Shown: piece by piece, positions 54,248-62,724 of the stretch | Numbering within the stretch: the first letter of the stretch is position 1 | How the letters are laid out: the number at the start of each line of letters is the position of its first letter | Assembly (NCBI RefSeq): GCF_014698845.1 | Contig: NZ_JACJTV010000002.1 | Location: 1 to 64,000 of the forward strand | Direction of reading: 5' to 3' | Length of the DNA: 64,000 nucleotides | Origin: Coleofasciculus sp. FACHB-1120 | GTDB lineage: Bacteria; Cyanobacteriota; Cyanobacteriia; Cyanobacteriales; FACHB-T130 | Program-made: the position numbers and the translations under genes | Notes under the pieces: generated by a model | Databases searched by the model: none | Told to the model about the DNA's origin: nothing | The model's input: the letters and a program-made list of their open reading frames with translations, nothing else

Positions 54248-54563
54248 TCGTTACTTCTTTACATTCAGCTACAGCAGCATCTACTTTTCATCTTAAGCTG
54301 TTCGCTTGGTGCAATAGCAATCCTGTTTTAGTGGTGAGATACCAGCCTTTCAGATTCCCGACTTCGGAAGAGTTGTCGAGAATCTCGCTTTCACGAATTA
54401 TTTAGGACTGCTAGATCACTGAGAAAAAAAGAATTTGTCTGTCTACGTATACGAGAATTTGCCAGTGAATTTCCCTAAAAACTAATCGCTAATCGCTGAA
54501 AATCCTATAAAAAAGAGCTGTCGCTCTTGACAACCCTGAAATTACTGAATTTTTCCAGCAAAA
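54248..54563. other. Non-coding gap
   Basis: A 316-bp gap between two minus-strand genes. It contains only a weak inverted repeat near 54350-54390 (ttcccgacttcgg ... gtcgagaatctcgc) and no supported gene. A U-rich hairpin end for DUF1830 may lie near 54516 (aaaaaagagctgtcgctctt). Confidence 0.4.
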
Positions 54564-54959
54564 CTAGCTAACATAAGCGGTTGTTAAAGTTTCTACGGTT
54601 TCTAAATTTCTCTTTTTCTGGATTTCAATCTTCCGGGTGTTATCGTTTATTTCCTTTTTTTCCTCATCGTGTAGGTCGATTGTATTTAACTCGGAATCAT
54701 TGCCTTCACTGATACACAGGCGATCGCAGGGAATTGTATCTGAGAGAATGGCACTTGCCATCATCCCTGTATGAATTTCCAGATTCGCTTCGGACATTGC
54801 TTCAAACACTAAGCGTTGTCCTGGAAAGACAACGCGCTCAAAGTACCAGTTCGGAACATTAGAGATCCGAGCAATTTGAATGTGGCTTGTAGCATTAACG
54901 TAGCAGCAAAGAATGCGATCGCTGTTACCAGAAGGGAGAGGATCGAGTATTTGAGCCAT
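54564..54959 (-). CDS. DUF1830-family protein
   Basis: The ~131-residue protein has the DUF1830 core MAQILDPLPSGNSDRILCCY, then VNATSHIQIARISNVPNWYF and ERVVFPGQRLVFEAMSEANL, with SAILSDTIPCDRLCI at the end of the domain. The C-terminal ~45 residues (DEEKKEINDNTRKIEIQKKR) are charged and helical, and are not part of the domain. DUF1830 is confined to cyanobacteria and its function is unknown. ATG 54959 matches the usual family start; GTG 54983 is the longer option. Confidence 0.85.
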   Translation of the reverse strand: MAQILDPLPSGNSDRILCCYVNATSHIQIARISNVPNWYFERVVFPGQRLVFEAMSEANLEIHTGMMASAILSDTIPCDRLCISEGNDSELNTIDLHDEEKKEINDNTRKIEIQKKRNLETVETLTTAYVS

Positions 54960-54983
54960 AACTGCTGAGGAGCTTTGCGCCAC

Positions 54984-55628
54984 TGCCTAGGATTACCATA
55001 ACTAAGCTAACATTCAGCGATCCCGGCTTGTTGTAAACACGAATACCAACTGAATATTCTCGTGAGATATCTCCCCAAAGTTAGACGAAAAAATTCCCAT
55101 TTTAGTGACTTTCGCTACTGACGATTGTAACGGCAATTTTCCGTGCTTAAGCTTCCGACTCGCACCATGCCTCCCGGTCAAAATACCTCCCTCACGTCTC
55201 ATGCCAGCATTGCCAGATGAAAATGCAAGTGAAGCAAAGATTTCTCCAGGATAAACAATGAATTCGTGCTTAATTTCGACTTGTCGCCGAGAACCGGCTG
55301 CCGCTGGAGATCGATTTTTGCAGTGTTGGGCTTTCTTTTTTGGCTTCAGAACCAAAATTAGGGCGAGACTGAGGAGAGTCAATGTTATCGTAAAGTTATA
55401 TAAAGACCTTTCAGAATCATCTCATTTATAGACACAGAGGTGCTGTTGTCGCCAGTAATGCCTGCGGATCAATGGCGGATTCACATCTAGTCGCTATCTA
55501 GTCGCTAAAGATACTTAAATATGGCTCAAATCCTGAGAGCAAGTCTTAGCCAGAATAATTTTTGACAAAGCGATCGCATTTGTCGCTTTCGATCTCAGTG
55601 GTAGTAAATTTAGATACAAAAAACCACG
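54984..55628. other. Long gap upstream of the radical SAM gene
   Basis: About 645 bp. A 122-codon minus-strand frame (55014-55382) is open but shows no family match, no ribosome site and odd composition, so I do not call it a gene. The radical SAM promoter presumably lies at the right end. Confidence 0.45.
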
Positions 55629-57200
55629 ATGAATAATCGAATTCTCTATGTCCGCCTCCCCTGCAACCCGATTTTCCCCATCGGAGTGGTTTACTTATCG
55701 GATCACGTACACAAGCAATTCCCAGAAGTCGAACAGCGGATATTTGACTTAGGAACCGTGCCGCCCCTAGATTTCACGGGGGCGTTGGATACGTGTGTCG
55801 ATGAATTCAAACCCACACTCCTGGTATTTTCCTGGCGCGATATTCAGATTTATGCGCCCGTGGGAGGTAGAGGTGGCAACCCACTCCAGCACGCCTTTGA
55901 GTTTTACTACGCCAAAAATCCGCTGCTGAAATTGCGTGGGGCACTGGGAGGGCTGCGCGTCACCACGGCATACTACACCGAACTGTGGCGCAACTTGGGG
56001 TTAATCAAACGAGGACTCAAACGCGCTCAAAAATATCATCCAGAAGCCAAAGCCGTTGTCGGTGGCGGTGCTGTGAGCGTATTTTACGAACAGCTAGGTA
56101 AGAGCCTGCCATCCGGGACAGTGGTTTCCGTGGGTGAAGGCGAAGCGCTGCTAGAGAAAATGCTGCGAGGGCAAGATTTTCGGGATGAACGATGCTATGT
56201 GGTGGGGGAGACAACGCCACGCGATCGCATGATCCACGAACCTCCCACGAATATCGAAAAAACCGCTTGCAATTACGACTACATCGAATCTATTTGGCCT
56301 GAGTTTCAATATTATCTGCAAGACGAAGATTTCTATGTTGGCGTGCAAACAAAACGGGGTTGTCCCCACAACTGTTGTTACTGCATTTATACAGTGATTG
56401 AAGGCAAGCAGGTACGGATTAACCCAGCCGATGAAGTTGTCGCAGAGATGCAACAACTTTATGACCGAGGGATTCGTAACTTCTGGTTTACCGATGCTCA
56501 GTTTATCCCAGCTCGGAAATTTATCGATGACGCCATTGAGCTATTGCAGAAAATCCTCGATGCTGGGATGAAAGATATCCACTGGGCAGCTTATATTCGG
56601 GCAGACAATTTAACGCCTGAGTTATGCGACTTGATGGCAAAAACTGGCATGAACTACTTTGAAATTGGCATCACCAGTGGTTCTCAAGAACTTGTGCGGA
56701 AGATGCGGATGGGCTATAACCTGCGGACAGTCTTAGAAAATTGCCGCGACTTAAAAGCAGCAGGCTTCAACGACTTAGTTTCTGTCAATTACTCATTTAA
56801 TGTAATAGACGAAACCCATGAAACGATTCGCCAAACGATTGCCTATCACCGGGAACTAGAGCGAATATTTGGTGCAGATAAAGTCGAACCGGCAATCTTC
56901 TTTATCGGCTTACAACCCCATACCCATTTAGAAGAATATGCTTTTGATAAAAATATCCTGAAACCTGGATACAATCCCATGAGCATTATGCCGTGGACAG
57001 CCAAAAAATTACTTTGGAATCCAGAACCCCTCGGCTCATTCTTTGGGGAAGTTTGCCTGCAAGCATGGCAGCAAAACCCCAACGATTTCGGGCGAGAAGT
57101 GATGAAAATTCTAGAGGAAAAACTTGGTTGTGCCGACTTAGAAGAAGCCCTGGCGGCACCGATTCAGCTCAAAGAAAAACACCTAGCTACGGTATCTTAG
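55629..57200 (+). CDS. Cobalamin-type radical SAM protein (photosystem II-acclimation family)
   Basis: This 523-residue B12-dependent radical SAM protein has an N-terminal cobalamin-binding-like region (~residues 1-190, with EAKAVVGGGAVSVFYEQLGK). The radical SAM core has the cluster motif CPHNCCYC (CX3CX2C, ~residue 245) and the later blocks YFEIGITSGSQELVRKMRMG and NYSFNVIDETHETIRQT. I recall the family being named 'photosystem II high light acclimation radical SAM protein'; the reaction is not known. It stands at the head of a pair with the DICT protein (91 bp downstream). Confidence 0.8.
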   Translation: MNNRILYVRLPCNPIFPIGVVYLSDHVHKQFPEVEQRIFDLGTVPPLDFTGALDTCVDEFKPTLLVFSWRDIQIYAPVGGRGGNPLQHAFEFYYAKNPLLKLRGALGGLRVTTAYYTELWRNLGLIKRGLKRAQKYHPEAKAVVGGGAVSVFYEQLGKSLPSGTVVSVGEGEALLEKMLRGQDFRDERCYVVGETTPRDRMIHEPPTNIEKTACNYDYIESIWPEFQYYLQDEDFYVGVQTKRGCPHNCCYCIYTVIEGKQVRINPADEVVAEMQQLYDRGIRNFWFTDAQFIPARKFIDDAIELLQKILDAGMKDIHWAAYIRADNLTPELCDLMAKTGMNYFEIGITSGSQELVRKMRMGYNLRTVLENCRDLKAAGFNDLVSVNYSFNVIDETHETIRQTIAYHRELERIFGADKVEPAIFFIGLQPHTHLEEYAFDKNILKPGYNPMSIMPWTAKKLLWNPEPLGSFFGEVCLQAWQQNPNDFGREVMKILEEKLGCADLEEALAAPIQLKEKHLATVS

Positions 57201-57291
57201 CTTCATAAATTGCTAAGTAGAGATTGCTTACCCTAGCCTGCATTTCTCTTCTTCCCTTGTTCTTTGCGGTTCATTTAATAAAACCAAAATC

Positions 57292-58704
57292 ATGTTAGAA
57301 GGCTCCATTCTGCAACAGCTAGAAGTTGCTCATCGATCGAGTAAAAGACCGATTCGATTTGGGGTGTACTACAAAAACACCCTTGTTGCCCTGTGCCATG
57401 CCCTAGAAGACCACATCTTAACTGAGGACAGTTCCCCCTTGACCATTGCCGCTTTTCAAAGAGGCAAATGGTATCTGCAAGAAGCCGATCGCTATGGAGA
57501 GATCGCGCAGAAAGCAGGTCAGATCGCGATTATGGCGGCGTCAGATTCGGGGTTTACCGAACACCCAACTAGCCAACGCCCAAACGTGGACTTAGTGGGA
57601 TTAGATCCCTCCGATCCAGTTGCACAAGAGTGGCACTTAATCATCTTTTCGCCGACATACACAGCGATGGTGCTGTGTCAAGAGCTTTCGGAAGAAGATT
57701 ATGGTGCAGCAGGACTACCCGCCTCAGATTTGGAGCGCAAGTTCTATGGACTGTGGACATTTGAGCCAGAGTTAGTGAAAGAGACAGTGGATTTAGCGAT
57801 CGCTCATATTGGTCGCTACAACCCGGAACTAGAGAAAAAACTCATCGCCTGCAAGGAGTCAATGCAGCCCTCCTTAGGAAGACCTCATAATCTGGGTGCA
57901 GTAGTGTCTTCCGTGGTGGAATATCTCCAGCATGGACAAGAAGATATATCAACCGGCACAAATCTAGACATCCCTGTCGGATCTCGCCAACAAGCGCTGG
58001 ATCGAAACTTAGTTTCCAACGAAATCCAGGCATTCTTGCGGATGGCGCAGCTGATGGATATGGCAGATGTCACGAATCCATTGGCAGCAGCAGAAGTAGT
58101 AGCGTTCTCCGAAATGATCGGGCAACTGCTCGATTTACCCGCTTGGCAGATGAAACGCCTGCGCCTTGCGGGGTTGTTGCACCGCATCGATCCGTTGCAG
58201 GGGGCGGAAAGTGTATTGGCTGCGGCTAAGTCGAGTCGCTACGACGAGGAGGCACCGAGTTGTGCGCTGACTTGTCCGTTAGTGCCGGGAGCGCAAGTAT
58301 TGAGAAGAATGTCACAACTGCGGGCAGTTGCCCAAATCGTCACTCACCAAACCGAGTGGTGGAACGGAACGGGTGAGCCAGCCGGGTTAGCGGGTGATGA
58401 AATTCCCTTGGAATCGAGAATTTTGGAATTAGTCTCAGACTTTCAGTGGCGACTGGCGCAAGCGAGAAATGCCAATCCCGACAGCGAAGAGAATTTATCC
58501 AAAGCTTTAGAAGAGTGTCGGCAACAACAGGGCGATCGCTTCGATCCCAAATTGGTTGAAACGCTATCACTCCTTGTCATGGGGATGCAACAGGGTTTGA
58601 CTCTACCTGTCACGCCAACCAAAGTGACAGGGGGAATGTGGCTCTTGGATGCAAATCTCTATGCCGGTACAGCAGCGCAACCTTCCTTAACGGGCAATGG
58701 GTAA
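57292..58704 (+). CDS. DICT sensor domain fused to degenerate HD-GYP-like domain
   Basis: The 470-residue protein starts with a DICT domain (~1-195: SKRPIRFGVYYKNTLVALCH, ... EWHLIIFSPTYTAMVLCQEL), a sensory domain of cyanobacterial light-signalling and cyclase proteins. An HD-type domain follows (~250-450), with AGLLHRIDPLQGAESVLAAA where HD-GYP has a HD-x-G-K block, and HQTEWWNGTGEPAGLAGDEI where it has HHExxxGxGYP. The HD motif reads HR and the GYP motif reads GEP, so phosphodiesterase activity against cyclic di-GMP is doubtful. It probably works with the preceding radical SAM gene. Confidence 0.82.
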   Translation: MLEGSILQQLEVAHRSSKRPIRFGVYYKNTLVALCHALEDHILTEDSSPLTIAAFQRGKWYLQEADRYGEIAQKAGQIAIMAASDSGFTEHPTSQRPNVDLVGLDPSDPVAQEWHLIIFSPTYTAMVLCQELSEEDYGAAGLPASDLERKFYGLWTFEPELVKETVDLAIAHIGRYNPELEKKLIACKESMQPSLGRPHNLGAVVSSVVEYLQHGQEDISTGTNLDIPVGSRQQALDRNLVSNEIQAFLRMAQLMDMADVTNPLAAAEVVAFSEMIGQLLDLPAWQMKRLRLAGLLHRIDPLQGAESVLAAAKSSRYDEEAPSCALTCPLVPGAQVLRRMSQLRAVAQIVTHQTEWWNGTGEPAGLAGDEIPLESRILELVSDFQWRLAQARNANPDSEENLSKALEECRQQQGDRFDPKLVETLSLLVMGMQQGLTLPVTPTKVTGGMWLLDANLYAGTAAQPSLTGNG

Positions 58705-58712
58705 TGAAAGGG

Positions 58713-58840
58713 ATGAGTTATGAGTTTTGAGTGAAAAGAGAGCTTTTTAATGCCATACTCAGACGCGATAACCGCAAGCCTTTTACAACTTAAAACTTTT
58801 TTCCTCATTAACAATCCTTCAATTAGCAATTAGCAATTAG
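58713..58840 (+). repeat. Heptamer repeats before the pentapeptide gene
   Basis: Three units (atgagtt, atgagtt, ttgagtg) lie at 58713-58733. Three exact caattag units lie at 58820-58840, three bases before the ATG of the pentapeptide protein. The ribosome-site position is again filled by heptamers. Confidence 0.78.
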
Positions 58841-58843
58841 CAA

Positions 58844-59491
58844 ATGGACATTGAAGCAATTCGCTCCGGCAAACTCAAGCAACTGCCAGGTACAGATTTA
58901 GAAGACGAAGATTTTTCAGGAGTAGATTTGCGAGGTATCAATCTCGCCGGTGCCAACCTCGTCGGCACAAATTTTAGTGGCTCCAACTTGGAACGCGCCC
59001 GTCTTGATGGTGCAAATTTAATCGAAGCGCAACTCGTAGGCGCTGACTTGCGGGCAAACCTGCTGGGCGCTAACTTGATGCAAGCTGACTTATGCGGTGC
59101 TGACTTGCGCGGGGCAAATTTGCGAGGCGCTAACTTAATGGGCACCAAGCTTACCCAAGCATCTTTTGCCGGTGCCTTCTTGAGCGGTGCCAACTTGATG
59201 AGTGTCAACTTGCAAGGCGTGGATTTGCGGAGCGCTGACTTGCGGGGTGTAAACTTGAGCGGTGCCAATCTGCAAGGTGCAGACTTAAGCCAAGCGGATT
59301 TACGTGGCGCTTTGCTGAGTGAAGCAAATCTAGAAGAAGCAGACTTAAGGGGTGCAAATCTTGCCGGGGCAAATTTGACTGGAGCAAATTTACTCTGTGC
59401 TGAGTTAGATAGTGTTAACTTGACTGGCGTGACTTTGGATCGCGCTTGTTTGACTGGAACCTGTGCGGAAAAAATGGCTTCAAAAGCCTGA
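58844..59491 (+). CDS. Pentapeptide-repeat protein
   Basis: The 215-residue protein is almost entirely tandem A(D/N)LxX pentapeptides after a short lead (MDIEAIRSGKLKQLPGTDLE). Examples are DLRGINLAGANLVGTNFSGS and GADLRGANLRGANLMGTKLT. These repeats fold as a right-handed quadrilateral beta helix. The short insert CAELDSVNLTGVTLDRACLT ends the repeat run. Cyanobacteria have many such proteins, and their targets are usually unknown. There is no ribosome site, only heptamer repeats, before the start. Confidence 0.93.
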   Translation: MDIEAIRSGKLKQLPGTDLEDEDFSGVDLRGINLAGANLVGTNFSGSNLERARLDGANLIEAQLVGADLRANLLGANLMQADLCGADLRGANLRGANLMGTKLTQASFAGAFLSGANLMSVNLQGVDLRSADLRGVNLSGANLQGADLSQADLRGALLSEANLEEADLRGANLAGANLTGANLLCAELDSVNLTGVTLDRACLTGTCAEKMASKA

Positions 59492-59565
59492 GAAAATCTC
59501 TGCGGCTAGCGGTTCTCAGTGGACTCAAAAAAACCTAACCCTCGCCCCTTCCCACCTCTCCCTAA

Positions 59566-59586
59566 CCCTCTCCTACAAGGAGAGGG
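59566..59586. repeat. Cyanobacterial ccctctcct/aggagaggg hairpin
   Basis: A 9-bp stem, ccctctcct (59566-59574) / aggagaggg (59578-59586), with an aca loop, inside a C/T-rich dispersed repeat (ccctaaccctctcctacaag). It fills the 261-bp gap between two pentapeptide genes. Confidence 0.7.
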
Positions 59587-59752
59587 AAGCCGAATAAATG
59601 TTTTCTACGGGGAAGGGGAGCAAGTTCGTCTCCAGCCAAAAAAATTTATTCCTTGTCCCTCCCTTGTCGGGGAGGATTCGGGAGTGAAGACGATGCCGGG
59701 GAGTAAAAAGTTTGAGCCTCGAAAAGCTTAACTTCATCTGTACATTACGGTG

Positions 59753-60946
59753 ATGATCGACGAAGCGAACCGACTACTAAAACAAGGAATTGAGCAATAT
59801 CAGACGTATGTAGAAACCAAGGTTCTTGCATCTCTACAAGCGGCAATGCAGTCTTGGCAACAGGCACTCAGTCTTTGTCGAGACAGCGAGGATAGTAGGG
59901 TTGAGGGAGCCGCTTTAGGCAATTTAGGGGCTGCGTATAAGGCTTTAGGAGATTTACCCCAGGCGATCGCATTCTATCAACAGCATTTAGCGATCGCTCA
60001 ACGTATCCAAGACAAGCGCGGCGAGGGAAATGCGCTCTCGAATCTGGGAAATGCTTACTACATTCTTGGTGAGGATGCAAAAGCCATAGAGTACCAGCAA
60101 CAGCGATTAGCGATTGTACGAGAACTCCAAGATCGTTCAGGTGAGATGCAAGCGCTCTCAAATTTAGGGGCAGCTTATCATTCTTTGGAAGAATATATAA
60201 AAGCGATTCTCTGCTTTCACCAGGCAAAAGCGATCGCAATAGAATTACAAGACGTTCGCGGGGAAGGACAGGCGCTTAAGAATCTCCGATTTGCTTATAT
60301 TGCCCTCGCAGACTTGCAAGCGGCTCGCGATTATCAGCAGCAGTATCTGACAATAATAAGGGAACTTTTGGCAGCAGCCAAAGCAGATGACTTCATCAGC
60401 AGCGCGAAGATGCTGGGCATTAATCCCTCAGAGGATTTTGCTGAAGCCGACTTGAGCGGTGTTAACCTCCGCAGCGCCAACCTCCGCAATGCTGACCTCA
60501 ATCATACCAATCTCAGCAATGCCGATCTCACCTTTGCCGACTTGAGCCGTGCCAATTTAAGCAGTGCCAACCTCTCCCATGCCTGCCTTTGTAATGCCAA
60601 TCTGCGCGATGCTCATCTGTTGCACGCGAACCTTACTCAAGCAGATTTGCGGACTAAAATGCCCCGTGCTAATTTAACCAATGCCAACCTTAGCGGTGCA
60701 AATTTAACCAGTGCTTACCTTCCCAATGCCAACTTGACGAACGCCTCCCTGACGGCTGCCAATCTCAGCGATGCTGATTTAAGCGGTGCTAACTTAAGTG
60801 GCGCAAATCTCAAAGATGCTGAGCTTAAGCGTGCCGAGCTCAAGGGTGCAAATGTGGAGAATGCTTTGTTTGAAGGGGTTTTGGGGCTTTCTGAGGCAAT
60901 GAAGCTCGATCTCAAGCAGCGAGGGGCAATTTTTGAGGAGGGCTAG
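59753..60946 (+). CDS. TPR-pentapeptide fusion protein
   Basis: The ~397-residue protein has about four to five tetratricopeptide repeats (residues ~10-205, e.g. GAALGNLGAAYKALGDLPQA, GNALSNLGNAYYILGEDAKA, MQALSNLGAAYHSLEEYIKA). A pentapeptide region follows (~225-385, e.g. ADLSGVNLRSANLRNADLNH). The two repeat types do not share a domain, so TPRs may bring a partner to the beta helix. ATG 59753 is chosen (a GTG lies one codon earlier). Function is unknown. Confidence 0.9.
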   Translation: MIDEANRLLKQGIEQYQTYVETKVLASLQAAMQSWQQALSLCRDSEDSRVEGAALGNLGAAYKALGDLPQAIAFYQQHLAIAQRIQDKRGEGNALSNLGNAYYILGEDAKAIEYQQQRLAIVRELQDRSGEMQALSNLGAAYHSLEEYIKAILCFHQAKAIAIELQDVRGEGQALKNLRFAYIALADLQAARDYQQQYLTIIRELLAAAKADDFISSAKMLGINPSEDFAEADLSGVNLRSANLRNADLNHTNLSNADLTFADLSRANLSSANLSHACLCNANLRDAHLLHANLTQADLRTKMPRANLTNANLSGANLTSAYLPNANLTNASLTAANLSDADLSGANLSGANLKDAELKRAELKGANVENALFEGVLGLSEAMKLDLKQRGAIFEEG

Positions 60947-61249
60947 CGATCGCTCCTACGCCAGCATCACCACTCCAGCTATTAAATCTGCCATTAACCG
61001 TAGCATTTTCAGCCACTGTAAACCCATCAAACTTTCCTAAACCTCTATTTCAGCAACAACGATAAGATTAAACTTCTGTCTATCTAACAATCCTTTTTCC
61101 GCATAAATATTAAAATTTTCTAGTCTTATTTTTTTTACATAAGTTATCTAGATTTAATCAGAAATCACTCCAGCGATTAAACTACCAATATTTGCTTGTT
61201 ATTATAATTTACAGAAAGCTTTAATTTATTTTTCAGAATTTTTAAGCGG
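60947..61249. other. AT-rich gap
   Basis: A 303-bp gap, AT-rich towards its right half, with no gene or obvious hairpin. Confidence 0.4.
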
Positions 61250-61744
61250 ATGTTTCATTCAATAAATCCAGACAACAATTTTAGGTTGGACGGCGTTTAC
61301 ACTTGTCCAGTTTGTCGGCACGGTGAGATTGCAGCCATGCCGTTAATGGAGGCATTTGCTTGTAACTTTTGCAATCATATTTTCACTGCCGATCCCATTC
61401 AACAGTCCGTGAAAATGGCAGATAGCGCATCACCAATAACGTGGCGCTGGAATGGTCGAACTTGGCGAGGTGCCCATCGTAAGGGAAATGAGTTGGGTTG
61501 GGGTGTTGGGTTGGCAGCAGTTGCTTTAATCTTATTACCGACTACCCTTGTTGCCTTGTCTACCTACTTTTTTCCCCCAATACCGGGTACTCCCTTATCT
61601 TGGGTTCCGACTCTTTGGATTGGGTTAACCTTTTTCGCTCATCTTGCTTTTGTCGTCGATGTTGTTGTTGAGTATTATCAATTCCCAGTCTTTGCTTACG
61701 TCAACGCAATCCGACGACATCTGTTAAAAGGAACAAATTTCTAA
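61250..61744 (+). CDS. Zinc-ribbon membrane protein of unknown function
   Basis: The 164-residue protein has an N-terminal zinc-ribbon (YTCPVCRHGEIAAMPLMEAF, then CNFCNHIFTAD; CxxC-x17-CxxC, ~residues 18-45). Two C-terminal transmembrane helices follow (VGLAAVALILLPTTLVALST, ~86-108; LWIGLTFFAHLAFVVDVVVE, ~122-145). The layout suggests a membrane protein with a cytosolic metal site. No family was recognised. It is convergent with the small S4 gene by 4 bp. Confidence 0.65.
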   Translation: MFHSINPDNNFRLDGVYTCPVCRHGEIAAMPLMEAFACNFCNHIFTADPIQQSVKMADSASPITWRWNGRTWRGAHRKGNELGWGVGLAAVALILLPTTLVALSTYFFPPIPGTPLSWVPTLWIGLTFFAHLAFVVDVVVEYYQFPVFAYVNAIRRHLLKGTNF

Positions 61745-61748
61745 ATCC

Positions 61749-61964
61749 CTAGGACTCGATATTATTCAACTCAACCTCAACAGTGCGTTTTCCCACCGTT
61801 ACGCGATCGCCTGAGACTAACTGTCGTCCTCGCCGGGTTTCTAGGGTGCCGTTGACTAAAACAAAACCCTGTTGAATCAAAAGCTTAGCTTGACCACCCG
61901 TCTGCGCCATCCCGACCCACTTTAAAAACTGATGGAGCTTAATTGTGTTGCCACTTACCGCCAT
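61749..61964 (-). CDS. Small S4-domain RNA-binding protein (YbcJ-like)
   Basis: This 71-residue protein is a lone S4 domain: IKLHQFLKWVGMAQTGGQAK, then LLIQQGFVLVNGTLETRRGR and GDRVTVGKRTVEVEL. It matches the YbcJ/RqcP-like group of single-domain S4 proteins that bind structured RNA or stalled ribosomes. Its stop lies 4 bp from the stop of the convergent gene. Confidence 0.88.
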   Translation of the reverse strand: MAVSGNTIKLHQFLKWVGMAQTGGQAKLLIQQGFVLVNGTLETRRGRQLVSGDRVTVGKRTVEVELNNIES

Positions 61965-62093
61965 AAGAAGTGTTGCACTCCAACGTAACCGTATTATGCT
62001 AATGGCTAATATATCAATCCTAATTGATATGGGAATAACAGTTTTTGGGTAAGTGGTAAAAAGTTTTAAGTTGGAAAAGACTTGCAGCGATCG

Positions 62094-62140
62094 CGTTAGC
62101 GAAGCGAGGCGTTAGCCTAGCGCTGACTTGTCAGTTCGCG
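62094..62140 (+). repeat. Dispersed repeat, copy 3
   Basis: gcgttagcgaagcgaggcgt, then tagcctagcgctgacttgtc and agttcgcg. Its last 22 bases (62119-62140) are the exact complement of 20494-20515. It lies in the 299-bp gap between the S4 gene and a pentapeptide gene, together with no other feature. Confidence 0.75.
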
Positions 62141-62263
62141 TCTGAGTTTTGAATTGAAGAACCCTCTTCTCGCCTCAAAACCCAACCGAGGGCTACAGAT
62201 TTACCACAACCAAAAATTTCAGCAGTTGCGCCAAACTACATTAACCAGAAAAGGCAGGAGTGA

Positions 62264-62686
62264 ATGATCGTTAATAAGGATGAACTGCTGGAGCGATATG
62301 CGGCGGGAGAACGGGATTTTAAAGGTGCAGACTTAATTGGAACCGATCTTAAAGGCGTGAATCTAAGTCTAGCGAACTTCCAGGAGGGGTCGCTCAGCGA
62401 AACTGACTTGAGTGGTGCTAACCTGAGCCAAACCTCTTTAATGGAGGCAACTTTAGGCACAGCCAATCTCAGTGGAGCGAATTTGAGTGGGGCGAATCTC
62501 AGTGGAGCGAATTTATTTCGGGCAAATCTCAAGGGTGCCAATCTGAGCGGGGCAAACTTGAAAATGGCAGATTTGACAGAAGCAGACTTGAGCGGGGCGA
62601 ACTTGGACGGAGCAAACCTTTGGGGAGCTTACCTGATTGGCGCAAAACTAGAGGGTACCAAGTTGCCAAACAATACTGATTCCTAA
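62264..62686 (+). CDS. Pentapeptide-repeat protein
   Basis: The 140-residue protein has a short lead (MIVNKDELLERYAAGERDFK) typical of cyanobacterial pentapeptide proteins. About 20 pentapeptides follow, such as GADLIGTDLKGVNLSLANFQ and LSGANLSGANLSGANLFRAN. It is the third pentapeptide gene within 4 kb. ATG 62264 follows AGGAGTGA. Confidence 0.92.
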   Translation: MIVNKDELLERYAAGERDFKGADLIGTDLKGVNLSLANFQEGSLSETDLSGANLSQTSLMEATLGTANLSGANLSGANLSGANLFRANLKGANLSGANLKMADLTEADLSGANLDGANLWGAYLIGAKLEGTKLPNNTDS

Positions 62687-62724
62687 AAATACTGATTCCT
62701 GGAAATGCTGATTCCTGAAAATAC

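Noticed and set aside
55014-55382. 122-codon minus-strand frame
   Set aside because: No ribosome site, no family match and unusual composition; kept as intergenic although a small protein cannot be fully excluded.
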